Shown here piece after piece: positions 8,726-15,406 of a stretch of 24,367 nucleotides of DNA (within the stretch, counting starts at the first letter, position 1; each line of letters starts with the position of its first letter). Both the position numbers and the translations under genes were made by a program. The DNA lies in assembly GCA_949096025.1 (NCBI GenBank), contig CARXKP010000007.1:1-24367 (forward strand). The letters run 5' to 3'. The notes beneath the pieces were generated by a model. That model was not told the DNA's origin and made no database searches. It worked only from the letters and a program-made list of their open reading frames with translations. The DNA comes from an uncultured Eubacteriales bacterium (GTDB lineage: Bacteria > Bacillota > Clostridia > Christensenellales > UBA1242).

Positions 8726-8769
8726 TGGTGTTCCCAGCAGGACTCGAACCTGCGACTTAACCTTAGGAG
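8726..8769 (-). other. tRNA-Arg(CCT) 3'-end fragment, attachment-site copy 2
   Basis: Minus-strand reading gives the anticodon loop CTCCTAA, a complete T-arm (CAGG, TTCGAGT, CCTG) and the acceptor end GGGAACACCA. The sequence to the right (from 8770) has no 5' tRNA half, so this is again only a 3' portion. Together with 5193-5233 it forms a direct repeat around a 3.5-kb segment. It is the better-preserved copy, suggesting the more recent integration junction. Confidence 0.82.
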
Positions 8770-8914
8770 CAATAAAATCTAGTTATTTTAACTTTTCTAT
8801 CGCTCACTTTCGCAGTTCTTATAAACATTATAACACCTATGTTCCAAAACTCCAACCAACTTTTCTATCTTTTGCACCATAAACGCAAACTTTACAAAAT
8901 CCACGGTACAGAAA

Positions 8915-8955
8915 TGGTGACTTTTTGCCCAGTTTTGCCGTTTGGGTGACTTTTT
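8915..8955. repeat. Paired GGTGACTTTTT direct repeats beside attachment copy 2
   Basis: GGTGACTTTTT occurs at 8916-8926 and 8945-8955, 29 bp apart and each followed by a GTTTTGCC- or GTTTTAGC-like stretch. The stretch 8770-8976 holds no gene. As at copy 1, paired repeats lie just inside the element end, but the sequence differs, suggesting a different integrase specificity. The arm-site role is inferred. Confidence 0.5.
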
Positions 8956-8976
8956 AATGTTTTAGCAAAAAATTTA

Positions 8977-9004
8977 TACAATTTGTCAATGAATGTGTTA
9001 TAAT
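8977..9004 (+). promoter_or_regulatory. Extended -10 promoter giving a leaderless transcript
   Basis: TACAA (8977-8981) is 17 bp upstream of TATAAT (8999-9004), which has an extended TGT before it. The ATG of the next gene is at 9011, about where transcription should begin, so the mRNA would have little or no 5' leader. The same TACAA / TGTTATAAT pattern precedes the genes at 11152 and 23235. Confidence 0.7.
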
Positions 9005-9010
9005 ATAACA

Positions 9011-9826
9011 ATGGAAGAAAAATTTGTAGAAATGAGTTTAACTCCTGTCAATTTAAAATCAAATAATATAGGAGAAATAATAGAATTAACCTTTAATATT
9101 GGAGGAGTTTTTTGTCCGATAAGTACATTGTTAGGGTTAGGGGTTGGAGCATATAATAAGAAACTAGCACAAGATAATTTGGATTTACTAGCAAGTAGTT
9201 TAAACAATCTTATACACAATCAAGACTTTTTGTTAAAAAGGCTTAAAAAGCTTGAGAAAGAAAATCAGAGATTATGTAATGTCGTATATAAATGCAATGA
9301 TAAAATTGAAGAAACGGCTTCAAATTTAGTAAACCAAGAACAAGTAATCATAAATATCAAAGAGAAAACTGAAGATGAGTTGAGAAGTTTTTCATTCAAT
9401 CTTCAAGATATCATAAATACAACAATTAAAGAAAAGTCTAAAGTAAAAATAGAAAAATATTCAGAATATATTGTGAAAACAATTTTGGATGATGTAATTT
9501 TTAGTCCTGGCGATAAGTTTAAATATATTCTAAATGTTATAAAGTCGCTTAGTAAAAACGATGTTGATGTTTTGATTTTTATGGATAAACAAAACTGCAA
9601 TGTATATGATGGTCAATTCTCAAATATTCACGATGGGAAGTATTCTGTTGAGCTGGATGATTTTTTATCTATACAAAAACTAATAAAGTTAGGGTTAGTA
9701 GAATTTGAGACGGAGTTCTTCGTTCCAGATAGATATTTGATTGAAGAAGGAGTTAGATTACCAGTAGATAAAAGTTACTGCCTAACAAGTTTCTATTATA
9801 GCATTAAAAAATATTTATATAAATAA
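9011..9826 (+). CDS. Membrane-anchored coiled-coil protein, Abi-alpha/DUF4393-like in layout
   Basis: A 271-aa protein. I start it at ATG 9011 because the upstream ATG at 8993 lies in front of the promoter -10 box. Residues about 20-42 are hydrophobic (IGGVFCPISTLLGLGVGA), residues 45-125 are coiled coil, and the C-terminal part looks like a winged helix (ILNVIKSLSKNDVDVLIFM, IQKLIKLGLVEFE, YCLTSFYYSIKKYL). The last pattern resembles the end of DUF4393 (abortive-infection alpha) proteins, though the similarity is by eye and weak. It is monocistronic, next to the element end, and overlaps the convergent small gene by 12 bp. A phage-defence role is plausible given the restriction cargo nearby, but unproven. 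Confidence 0.6.
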   Translation: MEEKFVEMSLTPVNLKSNNIGEIIELTFNIGGVFCPISTLLGLGVGAYNKKLAQDNLDLLASSLNNLIHNQDFLLKRLKKLEKENQRLCNVVYKCNDKIEETASNLVNQEQVIINIKEKTEDELRSFSFNLQDIINTTIKEKSKVKIEKYSEYIVKTILDDVIFSPGDKFKYILNVIKSLSKNDVDVLIFMDKQNCNVYDGQFSNIHDGKYSVELDDFLSIQKLIKLGLVEFETEFFVPDRYLIEEGVRLPVDKSYCLTSFYYSIKKYLYK

Positions 9827-10051
9827 CTTCTTGCATATCTCAAAAGTAATTTCAATCACATGGTCAATTTCAAGAGAATGAAGTTGACCTTTTTCTATGT
9901 CTAAATCAAAATATTCTTTCCATTTTTCTTTTGAAAAGTCCTTAACAAACTTGTCCTCAAGTTCGCAAATCTTATTTAACTGCAACTGCTCTTCGGTAGT
10001 TATTTTTTCATTTTCTAGTATATCTCTGACTAGTTGTAAAACGTTGTTCAA
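9815..10051 (-). CDS. Small uncharacterised helical protein, paralogue of the gene at 10378
   Basis: A 78-aa protein. I choose the TTG at 10051 because GGAGGTG lies exactly 6 nt upstream and the length then matches its 77-aa paralogue. The two share MxNxxxLV at the start, then FV, a DFSKEKWKEYFDL-like segment and a closing ITFEICKKLF (the paralogue has THRICKDIF). Last gene of a three-gene leftward operon, it overlaps the middle gene by 44 bp and meets the 9011 gene tail to tail. I do not recognise the family; the pattern is loosely like DUF6809. Confidence 0.65.
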   Translation of the reverse strand: MNNVLQLVRDILENEKITTEEQLQLNKICELEDKFVKDFSKEKWKEYFDLDIEKGQLHSLEIDHVIEITFEICKKLFI

Positions 10052-10373
10052 CTTTTTCACCTCCATTTGAAATAATACTACAATACTTTGCATAATCTCC
10101 GCCATTGCTATTTACAAGCAATATAATGTCCGATTGCAAACAGCAGAACATCAACACATGCCAAATGCCTTGCTCATCAATAAACATATCTTCCTTATGA
10201 CAAGACACAAAAGGAGTATCTTCCATAAGATGTTCCCGAAAAGGAATAAACTCCCGTTTAGATAGATACATAACTCGTTCAATCACATATTCACATTCCA
10301 GTCCTTTGCCATTATCCAATCTGTTTCTGAGCAACCTGGCATTCGGCACATCACACAAAAACATTGCTTTCAT
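10008..10373 (-). CDS. DUF6329-like small protein
   Basis: A 121-aa protein, TGA stop. The segment EYVIERVMYLSKREFIPFRE, then HLMEDTPFV, a DMFIDEQGIWHVLMF stretch and NSNGGDYAKY match my memory of DUF6329, an uncharacterised family common in Clostridia mobile DNA. GAGGTAG upstream of the ATG is formed by the stop of the preceding gene, so translation is coupled. It sits between two paralogous small genes, an arrangement suggesting one functional unit. No function can be assigned. Confidence 0.7.
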   Translation of the reverse strand: MKAMFLCDVPNARLLRNRLDNGKGLECEYVIERVMYLSKREFIPFREHLMEDTPFVSCHKEDMFIDEQGIWHVLMFCCLQSDIILLVNSNGGDYAKYCSIISNGGEKVEQRFTTSQRYTRK

Positions 10374-10377
10374 TCTT

Positions 10378-10611
10378 CTACCTCAGAGTAAAAATATCTT
10401 TGCAGATTCTGTGAGTATGGTTGATGTGTTCTTCCATATTAATTTTCTGTAAAGTTTCTATCTCAACATAGAGTCTTAGAAACTCAACACATTGCTCATC
10501 AGACAAACTCAAAACAAATTTTGTTTTCATTTCGTTGACAATAGCCATTTGCTCATTTAATTTGTCAGAGCCAGCAAACGATTTATTTACTAAGTCAATT
10601 AAGTTTTTCAT
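10378..10611 (-). CDS. Small uncharacterised helical protein, first gene of the leftward operon
   Basis: A 77-aa protein with GAGGAGGT 4 nt before its ATG. It is predicted helical, without membrane segments or cysteine motifs, and ends HTHRICKDIFTLR. It is paralogous to the gene at 9815-10051. Its promoter must lie in the repeat-rich region 10620-11100, so its expression could be controlled by whatever binds the TACACT boxes there. Function unknown. Confidence 0.68.
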   Translation of the reverse strand: MKNLIDLVNKSFAGSDKLNEQMAIVNEMKTKFVLSLSDEQCVEFLRLYVEIETLQKINMEEHINHTHRICKDIFTLR

Positions 10612-10765
10612 AACACCTCCTCGAGTTGTTGTGTGTTTTAACTTAAATAAAAATCTTTTGCAAGTCTTTTGGAGATATTTCTAAAGGATATTGCAAAGTT
10701 CTCCTAAGCGACAGTTCTTTTCACAAAATCAAGCGCATAGAGGCACAATTCTCTCAAAATATACA

Positions 10766-11004
10766 AAAACACATTACACAAGCTACACACATTACACTCA
10801 AATCGCTATAAGTGCCTAAATATAAGGGTTTTAGGCAGTGTAAGATAACACAAACAAGTTACACTCATCCTACACTAAATTACACTTATCCTACACTCAC
10901 CATACACTAAAAACCCATATAAAGCCCAGGTATCCCAACGCTTTTTATTTTTCTTTACATAGTTACACGAAAGTGTAAGGTGTGTAGCTTGTGTAAGGTG
11001 TTTT
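10766..11004. repeat. 33-bp inverted repeat enclosing helically phased TACACT iterons
   Basis: The arms 10766-10798 and 10972-11004 are inverted copies matching at 31 of 33 positions; each contains TTACACAAGCTACACAC. Between them TACACT occurs at 10860, 10871, 10881, 10892 and 10903, spaced 11, 10, 11 and 11 bp, with further copies at 10793 and, inverted, at 10837 and 10972. Two small hairpins are present: TGCCTAAA with TTTAGGCA (10813-10837) and TTACAC with GTGTAA (10963-10978). The block fills the 540-bp gap between divergent operons. It looks like an iteron origin or a multi-site operator for one DNA-binding protein. Confidence 0.85.
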
Positions 11005-11104
11005 ACTATTATTTGATTTCATTTCATCTTTTCAGAGCTCGTTAAGAGGGACAATAGGATTTTCGTTCTTTTCGAAAAAATAAAATTAATTTTAAAAAAT
11101 TGCC

Positions 11105-11132
11105 TACAAATTATAATGAAGTGTGTTATAAT
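11105..11132 (+). promoter_or_regulatory. Promoter of the type I restriction operon
   Basis: TACAA (11105-11109), a 17-bp spacer, then TGTTATAAT with the -10 at 11127-11132. The predicted start falls near 11139, a few bases before the TAGGAG ribosome binding site of the GIY-YIG gene. All six genes to the terminator at 19694 can be read from it. Confidence 0.75.
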
Positions 11133-11151
11133 GGCTTTATAGGAGATTACT

Positions 11152-11826
11152 ATGGAAGAAAAAACAGGTGTGATTTATATCTTAACAAACCCTTCTTTTC
11201 CAGAATATGTAAAAATTGGATATGCAGACGATGTTAAAAAGAGGTTGGCACAATTAAACAGCAGTGAGTGTATTCCTTTTTCTTTTAGAATTTATGCAAC
11301 TTATGATGTGCATGACAGATTGACCGATAAGAAAGTACATTCAATAATAGATAGGCTTAATCCAGGTTTAAGAGCAATAGAAAATAATAATGGCAAAAAG
11401 CATGTAAGAGAGTTTTACGCCATGAGTGCAGAAGATGCCTACAAAATACTAGAAGACATCGCATCAATCAACGGTCTTCAAGGAAATTTAAGAAAGATTG
11501 CTCCAAGCGTAGTTGAAGAAAAACAAGCAAGAGAAGCTGGCGAGATAAAAAGACATTATGAGAGAAAGAAAAAGTCTTTAACTTTTACAGAGTATGGCAT
11601 CCCTATTGGTGCAGAATTAGTTTATATAAAAGATCCGACAATTAAGTGTAAAGTGGTTTCAGATAAAAAGGTCGAGTTTGAAGGTAAAGAATACTCTTTA
11701 AGTGCTCTTGCTGGAGAATTAAATGTAAGACGTGGAAGCAAAAACAGATCTGTTGCAGGAACAGACGTGTTCTCGTATAATGGAGAGGCTCTCTCATGGG
11801 AACTTAGAATAAGATTAGGAATATAG
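11152..11826 (+). CDS. GIY-YIG nuclease-family protein with RAMA-like C-terminal domain
   Basis: A 224-aa protein. Residues 5-95 are a GIY-YIG domain of the T5orf172/MUG113 type: GVIYILTNPS, then EYVKIGYADDVKKRLAQLN, and REFYAM at the end. Residues 110-140 form a charged helix. Residues 148-223 (YGIPIGAELVYIKDP, VEFEGKEYSLSALAGEL, FSYNGEALSWELRIRL) look like a RAMA-type module, named for its association with restriction enzymes and adenine methylases. TAGGAG precedes the ATG. First gene of the restriction operon; its stop overlaps the next GTG start by one base. It may be an accessory nuclease or modification sensor. The C-terminal assignment is less certain than the first domain. Confidence 0.82.
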   Translation: MEEKTGVIYILTNPSFPEYVKIGYADDVKKRLAQLNSSECIPFSFRIYATYDVHDRLTDKKVHSIIDRLNPGLRAIENNNGKKHVREFYAMSAEDAYKILEDIASINGLQGNLRKIAPSVVEEKQAREAGEIKRHYERKKKSLTFTEYGIPIGAELVYIKDPTIKCKVVSDKKVEFEGKEYSLSALAGELNVRRGSKNRSVAGTDVFSYNGEALSWELRIRLGI

Positions 11827-12911
11827 TGACTATGGTTGAAGCAATTGGATTAGAAAAGATAACGAAAAAGGTAAAAAAAGACCTAAATTCAAAAAAAGAT
11901 GTTTTATTATTTGCATTTAATGCTACAGGCAAAACAAGATTATCAAGACAATTTGAGAATACTAATGAATCTATAACCGCACTATATTATAATGCTTTAA
12001 TTGAAGATTATTTCAGTTGGGATAATGAAGAACACACATTGACTTTTACAACGAACGCTTGGCTTTATAAATTTATTAAAGATGAAGGCTTAGAAAATGA
12101 TATTGCTGCTACTTTTAATACGTTTACGGACATCAAAATTGATCCATTAATCGATTTTGAAACAGGCAATATACAATTCCAAATAATAAATGAAAAAAGC
12201 AGAAAAGAGTTTATCAAAATTTCTAAGGGTGAAGAAACCTTATTCAAGTGGTCTGTTTTCTATAGTGCTTTAAAAAAGGTTTTAGATATATTAAATGAAA
12301 AACCTGAAAGTAGATCAACAGACGAATATAATAATTTAAAATTTATTGTTCTTGATGATCCAATATCCTCACTTGACGAATTTAAAATATACACATTATC
12401 AATGCAAATTATTGAAATGATGAGATTTACACATGAGAAAAATATAAATATTTCATTTTTAATTTCTACACACCATACTATGTTTTACAATATCTTATAT
12501 AACACAATGAAAAAGAGAAATAAAAAGAGAAAGATTAAAAGCTTATTCTACATGATGATAAAAGAAAATTATAATTTAATTTTAACATCACTCAATGATC
12601 AAGGATTAATATCATATCACATAAAATCGCTTTTAGAAATACATAATGCTTTTATTAATAATACTATCAAAAAAATTCACTACAATATGTTTAGAAGTGT
12701 GTTGGAAAAAAGTTCCATCTTTCTAGGTTATTCCAATTGGCTAGATTTATTTCAAAAATATGAAAACAGAGAAAAGTTAAGTAAAATTGTTAATATGAAT
12801 AGTCATGAACGATATGCTGAACTTGAAACAGAATATCTGACGCAAGAGCAAATTGATGAGTTTAAAAATGGTTTTGATTACTTTATAAAAACCTACAAAA
12901 TAAAATTATAG
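11826..12911 (+). CDS. PrrC-like anticodon nuclease linked to type I restriction
   Basis: A 361-aa protein, GTG start with AGGA 5 nt upstream. It has an ABC-type ATPase core: Walker A AFNATGKT (residues 30-37), signature SKGEE (133-137), Walker B FIVLDDP (173-179) and H-loop STHH (214-217). The C-terminal domain has Arg290, Glu294 (RxxxE) and His327. PrrC of E. coli uses Arg320, Glu324 and His356, almost the same spacing. PrrC is held silent by an EcoprrI-type type IC restriction complex and cleaves tRNA when a phage inhibits that enzyme. Here the gene precedes hsdM instead of lying between hsdS and hsdR. The usual AFNGTGKT reads AFNATGKT. No zinc hook, so it is not RloC. Confidence 0.82.
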   Translation: MTMVEAIGLEKITKKVKKDLNSKKDVLLFAFNATGKTRLSRQFENTNESITALYYNALIEDYFSWDNEEHTLTFTTNAWLYKFIKDEGLENDIAATFNTFTDIKIDPLIDFETGNIQFQIINEKSRKEFIKISKGEETLFKWSVFYSALKKVLDILNEKPESRSTDEYNNLKFIVLDDPISSLDEFKIYTLSMQIIEMMRFTHEKNINISFLISTHHTMFYNILYNTMKKRNKKRKIKSLFYMMIKENYNLILTSLNDQGLISYHIKSLLEIHNAFINNTIKKIHYNMFRSVLEKSSIFLGYSNWLDLFQKYENREKLSKIVNMNSHERYAELETEYLTQEQIDEFKNGFDYFIKTYKIKL

Positions 12912-12920
12912 GAGCTAAAA

Positions 12921-14504
12921 ATGGCAAACAATTTTAAAAAACAAGAAAGAGAAGAATTACATAAAGCAATTTGGAACATTGCTAATGATTTGCGAGGAAG
13001 TGTTGACGGATGGGACTTTAAGCAATATGTTTTAGGAATAATGTTTTATCGCTATATTTCTGAAAATATCACCAACTACATAAATGAAGGTGAGCATGAA
13101 GCTGGAAAGAATAATTTTGATTACTCTAAATTGAGTGATTCAGAAGCCGAACAAGCTCGTGAAGACATGGTTAAAACAAAAGGCTTTTTCATTTTACCAA
13201 GTCAACTTTTTTGCAATGTTAGAACAAATGCAAACAAGTACCCCAAATATAAAGAAAATCTTAATGAAACACTTGAAAAGATATTTAAATCAATAGAAAA
13301 TTCTGCCAAAGGTAGTGACAGTGAAGATGATTTCAAAGGATTGTTTGACGATATTGATGTCAATAGCAATAAACTTGGCGCCACAGTTGCTAAAAGAAAT
13401 GAAAAACTTTTAAAAATACTTGATAACATCGGAGATATGAAACTTGGTAATTACAAAGATAATACTATTGACGCCTTTGGTGATGCTTATGAGTTTTTAA
13501 TGGGTATGTACGCGTCAAACGCAGGGAAATCTGGTGGTGAGTACTACACTCCACAAGAAGTGTCAGAACTTTTAACCAAACTTACCGTTGTAGGTAAAAC
13601 TGAAGTTAATAAAGTATACGACCCTGCCTGTGGTTCTGGTTCCCTTCTTTTAAACTTCGCAAAAGTTCTTGGGAAAGATAAAGTTCGTCAAGGTTTTTTT
13701 GGTCAAGAAATTAATCTTACAACATATAACCTCTGCAGAATTAATATGTTTTTACATGACATTGATTATGATAAATTTAATATTGCTTGTGATGATACTC
13801 TTCTATCACCTCAGCACTGGGACGAAGAACCTTTTGAGGCAATTGTCTCTAACCCACCATATTCTATAAAATGGCCTGGAGATGAAGATATCAAACTCAT
13901 AAACGACCCGAGATTTGCGCCAGCTGGGGTGCTTGCTCCAAAATCTAAAGCAGACCTTGCATTTGTAATGCACTCACTGTCTTGGCTTGCGACAAATGGA
14001 ACTGCAGCAATTGTTTGCTTTCCTGGAATATTTTATCGTGGTGGTGCTGAACAAAAGATCAGGCAATATTTGATCGATAACAACTTTATTGACTGCATCA
14101 TTCAATTACCAGATAATTTGTTCTTTGGCACAAGCATTGCAACTTGTATAATGGTCTTGAAAAAATCCAAAAAAGATAATGCGACACTCTTTATTGATGC
14201 TAGTAAATATTGTGTTAAAGTTACAAATAACAATAAATTAAGAACTGGACAGAACGGCGATATTGAAAAGATATTAAAATTATTTTCTGAAAGAAGAGAT
14301 GTTGAAAATATTGCTAAAGTCGTTTCAAATGAAGAAATTGCAAGCAACAACTATAATCTTTCGGTTTCAACCTATGTTGAAAAACAAGAAACAAAAGAAA
14401 AAATTGATATTAAAGAATTGAACGCAAAGATTAAAGAAATAGTTTCTCATGAAGATGCTTTAAGAACAGAAATTGATAAGATTATTAAGGATTTAGAAGA
14501 TTAA
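12921..14504 (+). CDS. hsdM: Type I restriction-modification DNA methyltransferase subunit
   Basis: A 527-aa protein, a usual length for HsdM. An N-terminal helical domain (WDFKQYVLGIMFYRYISE) is followed by GGEYYTPQEV, methyltransferase motif I DPACGSGSLLL (about 233-243) and motif IV NPPY (about 311-314), giving an N6-adenine methyltransferase. The C-terminal helices (from about residue 480) contact HsdS. The ribosome site TAGGAG overlaps the stop of the anticodon nuclease gene, and the TAA overlaps the next ATG by one base (TAATG). The enzyme should methylate host DNA as M2S and form R2M2S with HsdR. All key motifs are intact. Confidence 0.97.
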   Translation: MANNFKKQEREELHKAIWNIANDLRGSVDGWDFKQYVLGIMFYRYISENITNYINEGEHEAGKNNFDYSKLSDSEAEQAREDMVKTKGFFILPSQLFCNVRTNANKYPKYKENLNETLEKIFKSIENSAKGSDSEDDFKGLFDDIDVNSNKLGATVAKRNEKLLKILDNIGDMKLGNYKDNTIDAFGDAYEFLMGMYASNAGKSGGEYYTPQEVSELLTKLTVVGKTEVNKVYDPACGSGSLLLNFAKVLGKDKVRQGFFGQEINLTTYNLCRINMFLHDIDYDKFNIACDDTLLSPQHWDEEPFEAIVSNPPYSIKWPGDEDIKLINDPRFAPAGVLAPKSKADLAFVMHSLSWLATNGTAAIVCFPGIFYRGGAEQKIRQYLIDNNFIDCIIQLPDNLFFGTSIATCIMVLKKSKKDNATLFIDASKYCVKVTNNNKLRTGQNGDIEKILKLFSERRDVENIAKVVSNEEIASNNYNLSVSTYVEKQETKEKIDIKELNAKIKEIVSHEDALRTEIDKIIKDLED

Positions 14505-15406
14505 TGCGTGGAGAAAAAGAAAGAAACGCTTTAAATATGATTAAAAGATGGTTGTTTTGTGATAAAATGCAACAGCCATTAGTTTGGGATGGCAAAAACG
14601 CTTTTGACTATAACGATGATGAATATAAAGAAAATATTCACTGTTGTACAAATTATGTTGAAAAATCAATTTATGGCTTAACTCAAGACGATTTTTTTGA
14701 AATAACAAACGCAATTCGCAAAGCAAAAGAAAATTCAAAGCCAAGCAACTTCCCAGATTTCGTTTTTGAAAATGGTTTTATAGAACATTTTCAAATAACT
14801 GCATCCAAAGAATCTAAGAAAAAAGGTTCTGCAGAAATGGCAGATCAAGAAAGGTTTAAGCGAGAGACACAAGAGGAACTTAACGAATTTTATAAATATT
14901 GCAACGAAAATCCATCTCTCAATGAAGTTCGTTCCAAGGAGTGGACAAGAAAAAATATTCCAGAATATAGTTATGAAAATTTAAAAAGTTCTTTTAAAAC
15001 AAATTTAGAAAAGCACTTAGATAGTTTAGATAAATATAAAGGTTGTAAAGATTTATCAATATTTTTAATTGAAAATTCTGAAGTAAATATCGAAATGTGT
15101 GAAAACACATTTAAGGAAATGCGTGAAGGTTTAAGATGCGATTATAAAATGCGCCAAGAACATTTTTTTAGATATATGCTTAGCCGAGATAAAAACATGT
15201 TAACTTATATTTACACATTTAAACATAAAATTGATTACATAATTTATTACTATGAAGAAAGCTTTGAAATAATAAAAGTTGAAAACATCCCTGATCTTTT
15301 TAAGTTTATACCAAATGAATATATTATAGTTCCTAGGCACATTCAAATAACGCACAGAGTATCAAATATTACAACAAAATTCTCATTAGGAGGAAACAAT
15401 GAATAA
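14504..15406 (+). CDS. Unknown 300-aa protein embedded between hsdM and hsdS
   Basis: Not recognised as a named family. The segment PDFVFENGFIEHFQITAS (residues about 84-101), followed by a lysine-rich KESKKKGSAEM, has the shape of a PD-(D/E)xK-type core strand pair, but no clear ExK lysine is visible. Residues 20-50 contain three cysteines and a histidine (FCDKM, HCCTN). The middle is charged and helical; the end is strand-rich (KIDYIIYYYEESFEIIKVE). Its ATG overlaps the hsdM stop and its end overlaps the hsdS start by 8 bp, so translation is tightly coupled to the modification subunits. It may be an accessory nuclease or a control subunit; this is inference. Confidence 0.72.
   Translation: MRGEKERNALNMIKRWLFCDKMQQPLVWDGKNAFDYNDDEYKENIHCCTNYVEKSIYGLTQDDFFEITNAIRKAKENSKPSNFPDFVFENGFIEHFQITASKESKKKGSAEMADQERFKRETQEELNEFYKYCNENPSLNEVRSKEWTRKNIPEYSYENLKSSFKTNLEKHLDSLDKYKGCKDLSIFLIENSEVNIEMCENTFKEMREGLRCDYKMRQEHFFRYMLSRDKNMLTYIYTFKHKIDYIIYYYEESFEIIKVENIPDLFKFIPNEYIIVPRHIQITHRVSNITTKFSLGGNNE

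Noticed and set aside
8993..9010. Upstream ATG at 8993 as the start of the Abi-like gene
   Set aside because: It lies before and within the -10 element TATAAT at 8999-9004 and would not be transcribed from that promoter.
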